Of a stretch of 64,000 bases of DNA, positions 41,022-51,219 are shown piece by piece (position 1 is the stretch's first letter; each line of letters opens with the position of its first letter). The stretch is from Flavobacterium poyangense (GTDB lineage Bacteria > Bacteroidota > Bacteroidia > Flavobacteriales > Flavobacteriaceae): assembly GCF_011751075.1 (NCBI RefSeq), contig NZ_JAALLN010000002.1:576709-640708 (forward strand). The letters are read 5' to 3'. The notes beneath the pieces were generated by a model. The model was not told the origin of the DNA. It ran no database searches and was given only the letters and a program-made list of their open reading frames with translations. The translations under genes were made by a program, and so were the position numbers.

Positions 41022-44000
41022 TTATTCAAGAATGATTTTCTTGGCAGAAGCAGCATCCTGGTTGATTAGATACACATAATAAATTCCTCTCGGAAGACCG
41101 GATAAATTGATTGTGTTGTTGGTGTTTGACGGGTCTAAAGTAAATGTTTTTACTAATTGGCCCAATGCATTATAGACGGTCGCCTTTTCTAAAGTAACAT
41201 GGTTGATGTTTAACTCCCCTTTAGTTGGGTTTGGAGATATCGTAACTTTGTCAAAAATTGTTTCTTCGAGTCCCAGAGAAGAACAATTTGATGAATATAC
41301 TGCTGTAGCATCTTTTTTATCTGCCCATTTTTCATTTGAATACTTTTCATCATCTACCTGTATGCATTTTAGATTTGGATTTCTCAAAAAATTAACGGTT
41401 ATTAAATCGTTTGAGATCCATTTATTGAAACCATTTTTTAAATTTAAACTATAAAGATTGTTATCAGAACAGTTTATGGAGCTTATATTGTTTGAAGAAA
41501 GATCCAGATTTGTTAATTGATTTGAAAAACAACGCAATTCATTTAAATATTTATTGTTGGAAACATTAAGAACAGTTAATTTATTTGTCCAACAAAAGAG
41601 CTTTCTTAAATTAATATTTTTAGCAACATCAACGCTTTTTAATTCATTGTCATGAATATATAGTTCTTTTAAAGCAATATTCTCTGATGTGTTGATAGTA
41701 GTTAGTTTATTATTAGAAACATATAACTCGATTAAAGCTACGTTTTTGGAAATGTCTATTGTGGTTAACAAGTTATTAGCACAGTTTAAATAGGTCAATG
41801 CTGTAAAGTCCTCAATTCCGGTTAGGTCAGAAATAGAAGAGGAATTTAAACTTAAGTCAGTTATATTAGAAATTTTTGCTGTTGCAATTTTTCCGTCCGG
41901 AGTACCGGTATCAATTTTTAACGCAATTAGTTTATTTTCGAAATTGATATCGGGAATTAGAGTATAAGGTATAGTACAGGTTTGATTAAAAGTTGCCAAT
42001 GCATCTTTTTTTCCTGACCAATTTGCATTGGCATAGGAAGCATCATCGACCTGTATACATGCTAAAATTGGATTGTCTTTAAAATTAGAATTAGCCACAT
42101 CGAGATTGATGTTATTGCCATTTTTTAAATCCAAGTACCATAAATTATTATATTGACAGTCTAATTTAGTCAGAGCAGTATTTTTAGAAACATCTAAAGT
42201 TTCTATTCGATTACTGAAACAGTTTAAAGATGTTAAAGCCTTATTTTTAGTTACATCCAGGGCTTCTATTCGATTATAGGAACAATTTAAAGCTGTCAAG
42301 GCAATATTATTGGAAACATCCAGAGTAGTAAAATTGGTGATGATAGAATTATCGCTCAAATTCAAATAAGTTAGAGCTTTGTTTTTAGAAACATCAAGGC
42401 TCTTTAATCGATTTTTGCTGCAATCTAAATAGGTCAAAAATCTGTTTCCTGAAACATCTAATAGAGTCATCGCATTGTTGGAAGCATATACAGTAGTTAA
42501 AAAGATACTATTTGATAAATTTAATCCTTGTATTTTGTTTAATCCGCAGTCTAAGTAAGTCAAGGACAGAAAATCCTGGATTCCGTTTAAACTTGTAATA
42601 TTACTGGAAGAAACATCTAAAGATGTTACATAAGTTATACTGGTTGTCATAACTTTTCCGTTTTTGCCATCGGTATCAATTCCTATGTCGATCAATTTCT
42701 GTTCAAAAGCAGGATCAAGAATTGTGGTATAGGCAATATTTGTACCGCATGAGGTGTTGTAAGAGGCTTTTTTATCTTTATTTTTCCAATTTGTATCCGC
42801 GTAGCTTATTTTATCAACTGTGATACAAGTTAAATCCGGATTGCCTGTAAAAACAGGTTTTGGCATATTTAGATTATTACCATTTTTTGCATTCAGGTTC
42901 ACCAGTCTGTTGTTACTGCAATTAAAAATATTCAAAGACATATTTTTTGAAAGGTCAAGACTTGTTAAATAGTTATTAGAACAATTTAAAGAGACCAAAC
43001 CGACATGATTGGAAACATCAAGATTCGGCAGTCGATTATACGAACAGTCCAAAGAAGTCAAATGAATATTTTTTGAAAGATCTAAACGGATCAAGCTATT
43101 ATAGCTACAATTTAGTTCGTTTAATTTTAAATTTTGGGTTAGATCTAAAGAGGTTAAATTTGTTGATTTACAATCTAAAACTGATAGGTTAGCATTAGCA
43201 GAAACATCTAAAAGTCCCATTTCAGTATTGTTTGAACAAAGTAAAGAAGTCAAAGCAATATGTTTAGTGACATCAAGAGAGGATAATTGATTTTTGCTGC
43301 AGTTCAAATCAGTTAAATTTAGATTTTTTGAAATATCTAATGAAGACAGTTTAGAGTCACTGCAGTTTAAAGACTTTAGTTTGATAAAACCCTGAATTCC
43401 TGTTAAGTCCGCTATGCCGCTGGAGGAAACATCTAATGTGGTTTGTGAGGAAATACTAGCCGTAAGTACTTTTCCGTCAGGGGAACCGGAGTCTATCCAA
43501 AGTGCGATTAGTTTTTTTTCAAAATTTAAATCCGGAATCGCAGTATATTGCTGGTCACATGACAAGGTATAGGTAGCTCCGGAGTCTTTATTTTTCCCCC
43601 AGTTTTTATTAGAATAGATTACGTCATCTACTGCAATACATTTTAGATATTGATTTGAAGTGAAATCTATTTTATAGGAGTAATTAGAATAAAAAGCGGT
43701 GTTTTTGCCGTTTTTTAAATTTAAATCGGTTAATGCATTGTTCTTACAATAAAAAGTTGTCAGAGCAGTATTTTTTGAGATATCAAGATTTGTTATTCTA
43801 TTATCGTTGCAATTAAGATAAGAGAGAGCAGTGTTTGCAGAAACATCAAGATTTGTTAAAGAGTTTGAGTTACATTGTAGCGATTTTAAAGCATCGCTTT
43901 TTGGGAGGCTCAGATTGGTTAACTTATTGTAATAACAATTAATTGTAGCCAATGCCTTATTTTGAGAAAGATCCAGATTTGCTAATTGATTGTTGTAGCA

Positions 44001-44783
44001 GGATAAAGTAGTTAAAGCAAGATTTTTGGTAAGGTTTAAGTTTGTAATTTGTTGTCCGGAACAATCTAAAGAAGTTAAGGCTGCGAAATCCTGAATGCCT
44101 GTTAAATCTGTAATAGATAAACCTGGACCATGTATATTAGTGGTTGTATTCAAAGCTATTAACGAGGCTATATCGGCAGTTAGCACTTTTCCGTCAGCTA
44201 TACCCCAGTCATAACTAAGACTAATCAATTTTTTTTCAAAATTGGTATCAGGAATGAGGGTGTATTTTTCGGTTCCTTTGACGTATACCTGCACATCGTC
44301 GATGGCTACATTAAACCCGATAGTATCAAAAGTAAGCAAGGAGATACTTAGATCGTAAGAAAGGTTCTGATCTGGTGTAAAAGTACTTTCGGCCGGTGTC
44401 CAATTGTTGTCTGTTGCAAAAGAGCTGGTGGAAAGTGTTGCAGCACTTCCGCTTTTGCCAACATTTAGTACTATGGGGTGAGAGGTGTTGAAATTGCTGC
44501 TTAAGTATTTGTATTTAAATCTTATGGTGTAAGTTACTCCGGCACTCATAGGGACTTGAGTTGTAATTTTTGGAGTCAGAGCACTACTTACAAAAGATAG
44601 TCTTGCACTGTTAAGTCCTCCTCTGTAATCGGCAGTGTTTTGTATAACATTATTTTGAGCGGTCCAATGAGGTAGTGTGGTGCTATTGGTCCAGTTTTCG
44701 AAGTCTCCGTTCGAAACTAAATTTACCTGTGCATAAATAGAAAAATTAGCTAATAATAGGAATAAAAGTAGTTTTGTTTTCAT
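41022..44783 (-). CDS. Giant leucine-rich-repeat protein with four modules and a T9SS sorting domain
   Basis: 1253 residues. A signal peptide (ending SIYAQ) is followed by a jelly-roll carbohydrate-binding-like domain (about residues 20-165). Then come four homologous modules starting near residues 170, 409, 682 and 937. Each opens with a (Y)T.IPD.NFE.KLI motif and GKV.TA, continues as 21-residue leucine-rich repeats (LTSLDCSYNRLPNLDVSNHV type) and closes with C(I/V).VDD..Y....W..KKDA. The last ~70 residues form a T9SS type A domain (ISPNPTKGELNI, ending KKIILE). It is predicted to be secreted or surface-exposed, perhaps for adhesion or ligand binding. The internal-module duplication implies growth by recombination. 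Confidence 0.9.
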   Translation of the reverse strand: MKTKLLLFLLLANFSIYAQVNLVSNGDFENWTNSTTLPHWTAQNNVIQNTADYRGGLNSARLSFVSSALTPKITTQVPMSAGVTYTIRFKYKYLSSNFNTSHPIVLNVGKSGSAATLSTSSFATDNNWTPAESTFTPDQNLSYDLSISLLTFDTIGFNVAIDDVQVYVKGTEKYTLIPDTNFEKKLISLSYDWGIADGKVLTADIASLIALNTTTNIHGPGLSITDLTGIQDFAALTSLDCSGQQITNLNLTKNLALTTLSCYNNQLANLDLSQNKALATINCYYNKLTNLSLPKSDALKSLQCNSNSLTNLDVSANTALSYLNCNDNRITNLDISKNTALTTFYCKNNALTDLNLKNGKNTAFYSNYSYKIDFTSNQYLKCIAVDDVIYSNKNWGKNKDSGATYTLSCDQQYTAIPDLNFEKKLIALWIDSGSPDGKVLTASISSQTTLDVSSSGIADLTGIQGFIKLKSLNCSDSKLSSLDISKNLNLTDLNCSKNQLSSLDVTKHIALTSLLCSNNTEMGLLDVSANANLSVLDCKSTNLTSLDLTQNLKLNELNCSYNSLIRLDLSKNIHLTSLDCSYNRLPNLDVSNHVGLVSLNCSNNYLTSLDLSKNMSLNIFNCSNNRLVNLNAKNGNNLNMPKPVFTGNPDLTCITVDKISYADTNWKNKDKKASYNTSCGTNIAYTTILDPAFEQKLIDIGIDTDGKNGKVMTTSITYVTSLDVSSSNITSLNGIQDFLSLTYLDCGLNKIQGLNLSNSIFLTTVYASNNAMTLLDVSGNRFLTYLDCSKNRLKSLDVSKNKALTYLNLSDNSIITNFTTLDVSNNIALTALNCSYNRIEALDVTKNKALTSLNCFSNRIETLDVSKNTALTKLDCQYNNLWYLDLKNGNNINLDVANSNFKDNPILACIQVDDASYANANWSGKKDALATFNQTCTIPYTLIPDINFENKLIALKIDTGTPDGKIATAKISNITDLSLNSSSISDLTGIEDFTALTYLNCANNLLTTIDISKNVALIELYVSNNKLTTINTSENIALKELYIHDNELKSVDVAKNINLRKLFCWTNKLTVLNVSNNKYLNELRCFSNQLTNLDLSSNNISSINCSDNNLYSLNLKNGFNKWISNDLITVNFLRNPNLKCIQVDDEKYSNEKWADKKDATAVYSSNCSSLGLEETIFDKVTISPNPTKGELNINHVTLEKATVYNALGQLVKTFTLDPSNTNNTINLSGLPRGIYYVYLINQDAASAKKIILE

Positions 44784-45015
44784 AGATAGGATTTAGTATT
44801 TTGGTAGTACAAGTATACAAATTACAATTGTAGTTTTATTACGGAAAGACGTATTAATTTTTTTTTCAAAAAGCAACGTTAAAACACACAGAAAGTACAC
44901 AGTAATAAATTGATAACCGTTAAAAAATCATAAGGCAGTGTTAATGGTTAGCTTTTTGCAACAAAAAAGCATAATTTAGTCGCAACTTTTAACTTTTATA
45001 TTAAAAATAGATTAC

Positions 45016-46650
45016 ATGAGTCCAATAAAATCAAATACTTTATCTGCTTTTGCATTACTTGTTTTAGCAGGTTGCAGTGCTACTTTGCAAGCACAAGTTT
45101 CTACTCCTAAAGCAGCAATTACGGCTCCTTTAGTTATTGTAAAAAAAGCTCCCGTTACTGAGAATGAATTAAAAAGATGGAGCCACCTTGATTTAGTAAA
45201 AGATACTATTGCGGGAATGAGCGTTGATAAAGCCTACGCAGAGTTGCTTCAGGGAAAAACGGGTAAAAAAGTAATCGTAGGTATTGTGGATTCGGGCGTA
45301 GATATCGAGCACGAAGATCTGAAAGGAATGGTTTGGACCAATCCTAAAGAAATTCCGGGTAATGGAATTGATGATGATAAAAACGGATTTATTGATGATA
45401 TCAACGGATGGAATTTCCTTGGAGATGCGGTACATGAAAATCTTGAAATGACTCGTGTTGTTAAAAAAGGAGATGACGGATCTGCGGAATACAAAAATGC
45501 ATTAGCACAATACGAAGAGAAATCGAAAAAAGTTTTGCAGGACAAACAACAGGTTGACTACTTGTTAGACGTGCATAATACGATAAAAAAAGCCTTAAAC
45601 AAAACCACTTATAAACTGGAAGATTTAAGCGCAATTACTTCAACAGACGAGAAAGTAGTGTTGAGTAAAAATATCATGACTCAGATTTTTGGTAATGCAG
45701 GGCCTACTTTTGATCCGGAAGCAGAACTGGAAGATTACAGAGAGCATGTGTACGATCAATTTAATTATAGTTTGAATAAAGATTTTGATGGAAGAAAAGT
45801 TGTAGGAGATAATTCGGAAGATATTAGAAATACACGTTATGGTAATAATGTGGTTTTTGGTCCGGATAAAGAAAAAGCACTTCACGGAACTCACGTTGCC
45901 GGTATTATTGCGCAAGTTCGAGGTAATAACTTAGGTGGAGACGGTGTTGCCAGCAATGTCGAAATTTTAACCGTGAGAGCAGTTCCGGACGGCGATGAGT
46001 ATGATAAAGATATTGCTCTGGCAATTCGTTATGCCGTTGATAATGGGGCAAAAGTAATTAACGGAAGTTTTGGAAAAAGCTTTTCTCCTCACAAAGAATG
46101 GGTTTATGATGCTATAAAATATGCAGCCAAAAAAGATGTCTTAATTGTTCATGCTGCCGGTAATGACGGTTATAATATTGATGAAACAAAAAACATCAAT
46201 TATCCGAACGATTCTAAAGACAACATCAAAGAATTTGCCGATAATGTAATTACTATTGGTGCTATCAATAAAGAATACGGACAAAATGTAGTCGCAGGAT
46301 TCTCTAATTTCGGAAAAATAAACGTTGACGTTTTTGCTCCGGGAGAAGAAATTTATGCAACAGTTCCTAATAACAAATACAAGTATTTACAAGGAACTTC
46401 AATGGCTTCGCCAAATGCTGCGGGAGTTGCGGCTTTAATCCGTTCTTATTATCCAAAATTAAAAGCTTCACAAGTTAAGTATATCCTGATGGAATCAGGA
46501 GTTGCGCTTCCTTCAATGGTAGTTTTAGGAGAAAATCCGGATCCGAATCAAAAACCGGTACCGGTTTCGTCTGCCGAATCTTCTAAAACAGCTAAGATGG
46601 TAAATGCTTATAACGCTTTATTAATGGCTGAAAAAATGTCAAAAAAATAA
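45016..46650 (+). CDS. S8 family subtilisin-like serine peptidase, exported
   Basis: 544 residues. The signal at the N-terminus could be a lipobox (LLVLAGC, Cys20) or a standard cleavage after LQAQ. The catalytic triad is Asp92 in GIVDSGVDIEHE, His290 in LHGTHVAGIIA and Ser462 in GTSMASPNAAG, with the oxyanion Asn in HAAGNDG. About 190 residues are inserted between the Asp and His blocks, as in many Bacteroidota S8 enzymes. There is no T9SS sorting domain, so it probably acts in the periplasm or on the outer membrane. It is followed by a hairpin and then by the M1 peptidase on the same strand, so both may serve protein scavenging. Confidence 0.93.
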   Translation: MSPIKSNTLSAFALLVLAGCSATLQAQVSTPKAAITAPLVIVKKAPVTENELKRWSHLDLVKDTIAGMSVDKAYAELLQGKTGKKVIVGIVDSGVDIEHEDLKGMVWTNPKEIPGNGIDDDKNGFIDDINGWNFLGDAVHENLEMTRVVKKGDDGSAEYKNALAQYEEKSKKVLQDKQQVDYLLDVHNTIKKALNKTTYKLEDLSAITSTDEKVVLSKNIMTQIFGNAGPTFDPEAELEDYREHVYDQFNYSLNKDFDGRKVVGDNSEDIRNTRYGNNVVFGPDKEKALHGTHVAGIIAQVRGNNLGGDGVASNVEILTVRAVPDGDEYDKDIALAIRYAVDNGAKVINGSFGKSFSPHKEWVYDAIKYAAKKDVLIVHAAGNDGYNIDETKNINYPNDSKDNIKEFADNVITIGAINKEYGQNVVAGFSNFGKINVDVFAPGEEIYATVPNNKYKYLQGTSMASPNAAGVAALIRSYYPKLKASQVKYILMESGVALPSMVVLGENPDPNQKPVPVSSAESSKTAKMVNAYNALLMAEKMSKK

Positions 46651-46670
46651 AAAAATAAATTACTAATCCG

Positions 46671-46694
46671 ATGGAAGAGTGAAGACTCTTCCAT
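46671..46694 (+). terminator. Intercistronic hairpin after the S8 peptidase
   Basis: Perfect arms ATGGAAGAGT and ACTCTTCCAT around GAAG, followed by a T-rich run (TTTTCTATTTTATT). It covers the in-frame GTG at 46679, which makes that GTG an unlikely start for the M1 gene. Confidence 0.75.
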
Positions 46695-46711
46695 TTTCTA
46701 TTTTATTGAAT

Positions 46712-48592
46712 ATGCATAAAATATTACTATTTTCTTTTCTGAGTTTTGGTTTAAACTCTGCTTTTTCGCAAAGCGCTCCATACTGGCAACAACATGCCGA
46801 CTATAAAATGGAGGTTTCGATGGATGTAAAAAACTATCAGTATAAAGGGAAGCAAGAATTGGTGTACACCAATAATTCTTCTGATACCTTAAAAAAAGTA
46901 TTCTATCATTTATTTCTGAATGCATTTCAACCCGGAAGTGAGATGGATGCCCGTTTGCATTTTATTAAAGATCCGGACGGAAGAATGGTCAATAAAGTAA
47001 AAAGCGCTGATGGTAAAGAAACAAAACAAAGCCGAATTGAAACTTTAAAACCAAACGAAGTAGGATATTTAAAAGTTAGCAATTTCAAGCAGGATGGAGT
47101 TACAGCTCAAACCAGAACTTCCGGAACTATCCTGGAAGTAACACTGGCGAAGCCTATTTTACCAAATTCTAAAGCAACTTTTACATTAGATTTTGACGGG
47201 CAAGTTCCGGTTCAGATTCGTCGTACAGGAAGAAATAATTCTGAAGGAATCGAAATGTCAATGTCGCAATGGTATCCAAAAATAGCTGAATTTGATTTCG
47301 AAGGCTGGCATGCAGATCCTTATATCGCAAGAGAATTTCACGGAGTTTGGGGTAATTTTGATGTGAAAATTACAATTGATAAAGAGTATACTATTGGAGG
47401 TTCAGGCTATCTTCAGGATAAAAACCAAATCGGACACGGTTACGAAGATGCAGGTGTGACTGTAGTATATCCTAAAAAGACAAAAACCTTAACCTGGCAT
47501 TTTATCGCACCAAACGTGCATGATTTTACCTGGGGAGCAGATAAAAACTACATACATGATATTGTAAAAGGACCAAATGATGTTGATTTGCATTTCTTTT
47601 ATAAAAACAATCCAAAAGTAGCAGAAAACTGGAAAAAACTGGAGCCATTAATGGTGAAGGTAATGGAATATTACAATCAGAAAGTAGGAGTTTATCCTTA
47701 CAAACAGTATTCTTTCATTCAAGGTGGTGATGGCGGAATGGAGTATGCGATGTGTACTTTGATGTTAGGAAACGGAACTCTTGAAGGGATCCTGGGAACT
47801 GCTACACACGAATTGGGACACTCTTGGTTTCAGCATATTTTAGCTTCAAACGAGTCAAAACACCCATGGATGGATGAAGGTTTTACAACTTACATCGAAG
47901 ACAGTGCTTTGAATGAATTGGCAGGAGATAAAAAAGTGGCAAATCCGTTTAAAGGAAATTACAATGCCTATTACAGCTTAATTGCATCAGGAAAAGAGCA
48001 ATCACAAACGACTCATGGTGATCGTTATGATGAGAACAAACCTTATAGTATCTCTTCTTATGTAAAAGGAAGTATCTTTCTTTCGCAATTGGCTTATGTA
48101 ATTGGTCAGGAGAATTTAGATGCGACTTTAAAAAGATATTATAACGATTTTAAATTCAAACACCCAACTCCAAACGATATCAAGAGAACAGCAGAAAGAG
48201 TATCCGGTGCTGAATTAGACTGGTATTTAATTGACTGGGCAGAAACAACCAATACAATTGATTACGGAATTAAAGACGTTGCAGATAACGCTGGAAAAAC
48301 AACCGTTACTTTAGAAAGAATTGGAAGAATGCCAATGCCTATTGACTTAACTGTTGATTATACAGACGGTACTTCTGAGACTTTTTATATTCCGTTAAGA
48401 ATGATGAACTACATTAAACCAAATCCTAATTCAAATGTGAAAAGAACTGTTTTGGAAGATTGGGCATGGGCAATGTCAAACTATAGTTTTACGATAGACA
48501 AAAACAAAGCTGCGATTAAAAAAATCACCATCGATCCTAGCGGATTAATGGCTGATGTAAAAGCAACCAATAATGTTTATGAAGTAAAATAA
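46712..48592 (+). CDS. M1 family metallopeptidase, exported
   Basis: 626 residues from ATG 46712 (MHKILLFSFLSFGLNSAFSQ, a good signal peptide). A zinc aminopeptidase-like enzyme with HELGH (His366, Glu367, His370 in this numbering) and the distal Glu in WMDEGFTTYIED. GGDGGMEYAMCTLM replaces the classic GAMEN exopeptidase motif, as in other Bacteroidota members. A GTG start at 46679 would add 11 residues but lies in a hairpin, so I chose the ATG. It is probably periplasmic or secreted. It ends at a strong terminator. Confidence 0.93.
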   Translation: MHKILLFSFLSFGLNSAFSQSAPYWQQHADYKMEVSMDVKNYQYKGKQELVYTNNSSDTLKKVFYHLFLNAFQPGSEMDARLHFIKDPDGRMVNKVKSADGKETKQSRIETLKPNEVGYLKVSNFKQDGVTAQTRTSGTILEVTLAKPILPNSKATFTLDFDGQVPVQIRRTGRNNSEGIEMSMSQWYPKIAEFDFEGWHADPYIAREFHGVWGNFDVKITIDKEYTIGGSGYLQDKNQIGHGYEDAGVTVVYPKKTKTLTWHFIAPNVHDFTWGADKNYIHDIVKGPNDVDLHFFYKNNPKVAENWKKLEPLMVKVMEYYNQKVGVYPYKQYSFIQGGDGGMEYAMCTLMLGNGTLEGILGTATHELGHSWFQHILASNESKHPWMDEGFTTYIEDSALNELAGDKKVANPFKGNYNAYYSLIASGKEQSQTTHGDRYDENKPYSISSYVKGSIFLSQLAYVIGQENLDATLKRYYNDFKFKHPTPNDIKRTAERVSGAELDWYLIDWAETTNTIDYGIKDVADNAGKTTVTLERIGRMPMPIDLTVDYTDGTSETFYIPLRMMNYIKPNPNSNVKRTVLEDWAWAMSNYSFTIDKNKAAIKKITIDPSGLMADVKATNNVYEVK

Positions 48593-48610
48593 GTTACTGG
48601 ATTAAAGAGA

Positions 48611-48648
48611 AAGAGGCTGTCTCAAAATAGAGGCAGCCTCTTTTTTTT
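48611..48648 (+). terminator. Rho-independent terminator of the M1 peptidase gene
   Basis: AAGAGGCTGTCTC pairs with GAGGCAGCCTCTT around AAAATA, followed by eight T residues. Confidence 0.9.
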
Positions 48649-48732
48649 GTTTGCATTTCGTTTTTGTAAGTATTTTTTGTATATTTATATATTGATGATA
48701 AGTTATTATGTGTTAAATTTAAGTAAAAAAAG

Positions 48733-51084
48733 ATGGAAACTAGTAAATTAAACCCCGTAACCCAAAATGATGAAATGACTTCTGATGAGAGAAGTAAACT
48801 CATTATACGAGACAGTTTTGAATTAAATATTAATTCAATGATTCAAAAAGCAAATAAAGATCCGTTTTATGCAGCTGCAAGACTTTTAAAAGATCAAACC
48901 GACCACATTGAACAAATTTCTCCATTTGTACAATGGAAAGAGCAACGAAAAGATAAGATTGAAAGGTTTAATAAACGACAGCAAGATATAAACAATTCTA
49001 AAGGCTCACATGATTTGGAATGGGGGAAGCTTAAAGCCGAAGAGTTTATACCAAATATATTGGAAATAAGTGACGAAAAATACAAAAAAATGGTTGCCGG
49101 TTGGGTATTCTCTGGTTTACCATATGGTATAAATTCAGTAGTTAGTTCTAGTTTAAATCCACTAAGTTACATTCCGTTTGTAGGAGTAGCAGCTCAGGCT
49201 ACTGCAATACCATCAGCTGTAATTTCTGCGTCGGAAAGCATTTTAGCAAAGTACCTCGCTAAAGCAGCAGATGACTCTTCAACTGCGATGAAAATCGCTG
49301 GCAGACAGGTTTTAATGCCCGAAATTGCAAGCGCGCTATCCGCAGGAGAAAGCAATGAAAAATTTGATGATAATGTTAAATTTATGTCTATAGAATTAGA
49401 TAATTTAAAAGATATTGACAGTAGTAGTTTTGAAGGTATTTTGGATGAGATAAATGTGATTCGCAATTCACAGAAAATGACTTCCGAAAGATTGAGATAT
49501 GGAATGGTTGGTGGAGTAACCGGAGTGCCAAATGCCGCATTATCATTTGCTGTTTCAACGGGCTTAGGCTTAATAGGGATTCCGTCAGTAGCTGCCACTT
49601 TGATTACTTCAACATATGGATGGGCTACAGGTTCAGGTCTTTCTGAAGCTGCTCAGCAGGATTACGGAATGAGACTAAGAACAAAGCATTGCAGTTTAGA
49701 TCCCGAGCAACCATTCCAGGCTCGTAAGTTTTATATGAGCGGGACAGAAAACAAACTCACCGTTATTAAATCTATGACTGATAATTCTATAATAAGAAAT
49801 CAAATTAGGTTGGAGGATTTAAATAAAAAAAAATATTTTTTTGAAAAATGGCGTAATGAAAGGATCGAAGCAATTAGCAAAACGAAGTTATCGAGATTGG
49901 AAAAACTGTTAGACAATATTTCACTTCTTGAAAGAGCCTATGATAGAAAAAGAAATGAAATTCAATGCGAAGAGGATATTCAATTAAAAGAGCGCAAAAA
50001 AATAGACAAGGAATACATTACAGAATCAGCAAGGCTGCAAGTTGAGTTTTATGAATTAGAGAAGAAGATTATAGACAATTCTAAGAAAAAAAGTAAAGGT
50101 GTTAAAATATCATCTATTATTGAGGATTTAGAAAAGAGTATTAGTAAGAGAACAAATAAAGTTTTAATAAATACAAAAGACTCTAAACTTTTAGATGGAG
50201 TGCTCAATGGGATTAAGGATCCTGGCAATTTAGTATCTGGAAATCAAAATGTACATGAAGTTGAAATGCTTACAGAGCTTACTCCGGGTTCAAAGGCATA
50301 TGGATTAATTGATGATCCAAAAAAATCATACAAAAAGACCCTAAGTAGAATCTCCAGGAAAGGTAAGGCACTTCGGAGAGCAACTAAAATAATTGATAAA
50401 ACTTTTGATAAATTTTTTGATGCTACGAAGAAGTCTGATACACCATCTTCAAACACATCACATATTTTCTCTCTTGGAGCTGCTGTATATTGTGATTCAC
50501 TCAGAACTTACAGTGCTTTGGGTTTTTCTTACAGTTACAATATATTTAAAAATCGCAGGATAAATATGATTCCAAAAAATGTTGGATTTAACCGTATGGT
50601 TGAAGCGGTTCCTGGTGCTGTTTTAACAAACACGATTTCTTCCCAGCTTAAATTTTTCCCCGGTAAAGATTTAACTAAAATTGGTACTGCATCTGGTTCA
50701 ACGATCGCTGCGGCTGCAAATCAATATGGAGCTGCCCACAATCCGTATGTCGATAGAAGTCCTGGTATAAACCGAGCCTTTAAAAATATGATTAAATCTC
50801 CTTTAGATATTGGCAGACATGTTTTTCGAGTAAAGTCTGTAGACAATCTTGCTGCCAAAGTTGAAAAAGAGATGACAGAATTAAAATTTCTGGACAGGCA
50901 AGAAAGTACAGGTTCAACAACTAGCCAGGAGTCGTCGGAAAATGATAAGTTATTGTCTGGTTTAAAATACAGCTCTGCAATGAGAAAATTTGAGAGTTCT
51001 GTAGAAAAAAAAATAAAGAAAGAAGACAAGGTAAAAGAGGTGGTTAGCAAGAAGAAAAATGAGGACCGACGACCGTTACTCTAA
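48733..51084 (+). CDS. Orphan 783-residue protein with Gly/Ala-rich hydrophobic segments and a coiled coil
   Basis: I recognise no family. It has no signal peptide and no T9SS domain. Residues 1-120 are charged and helical. Hydrophobic Gly/Ala/Ser-rich stretches lie at about 123-175, 257-305, 577-604 and 617-665 (for example GVAAQATAIPSAVISASES and STGLGLIGIPSVAATLITS) and recall glycine-zipper or pore-forming segments. Residues 355-475 are a Lys/Glu-rich predicted coiled coil. The tail (730-783) is Ser-rich then strongly basic. It stands alone between the M1 peptidase and an opposite-strand DUF418 gene. A secreted or contact-delivered effector is possible but speculative; no immunity gene is apparent. 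Confidence 0.6.
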   Translation: METSKLNPVTQNDEMTSDERSKLIIRDSFELNINSMIQKANKDPFYAAARLLKDQTDHIEQISPFVQWKEQRKDKIERFNKRQQDINNSKGSHDLEWGKLKAEEFIPNILEISDEKYKKMVAGWVFSGLPYGINSVVSSSLNPLSYIPFVGVAAQATAIPSAVISASESILAKYLAKAADDSSTAMKIAGRQVLMPEIASALSAGESNEKFDDNVKFMSIELDNLKDIDSSSFEGILDEINVIRNSQKMTSERLRYGMVGGVTGVPNAALSFAVSTGLGLIGIPSVAATLITSTYGWATGSGLSEAAQQDYGMRLRTKHCSLDPEQPFQARKFYMSGTENKLTVIKSMTDNSIIRNQIRLEDLNKKKYFFEKWRNERIEAISKTKLSRLEKLLDNISLLERAYDRKRNEIQCEEDIQLKERKKIDKEYITESARLQVEFYELEKKIIDNSKKKSKGVKISSIIEDLEKSISKRTNKVLINTKDSKLLDGVLNGIKDPGNLVSGNQNVHEVEMLTELTPGSKAYGLIDDPKKSYKKTLSRISRKGKALRRATKIIDKTFDKFFDATKKSDTPSSNTSHIFSLGAAVYCDSLRTYSALGFSYSYNIFKNRRINMIPKNVGFNRMVEAVPGAVLTNTISSQLKFFPGKDLTKIGTASGSTIAAAANQYGAAHNPYVDRSPGINRAFKNMIKSPLDIGRHVFRVKSVDNLAAKVEKEMTELKFLDRQESTGSTTSQESSENDKLLSGLKYSSAMRKFESSVEKKIKKEDKVKEVVSKKKNEDRRPLL

Positions 51085-51219
51085 ATTTAAACTGTTATCA
51101 ATTTAGCAGAAAAGAAAACCCCGTTTTTGACTCATTTTGAGCAATTTAAGGGGTTCGCTTTCTTTAAGTATAACATTTGTCTTGTTGATAAACAATGTTT
51201 TGTGGTATTATGAATGTGC

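Noticed and set aside
46679..46711. GTG start for the M1 peptidase
   Set aside because: The GTG lies in the stem-loop that ends the previous gene, and the residues before MHKILLF weaken the signal peptide.
48733..51084. Phage structural protein or tape measure as identity of the orphan gene
   Set aside because: No other phage genes are nearby, and the hydrophobic segments are unlike capsid or tail proteins. Only an unknown-function call is justified.
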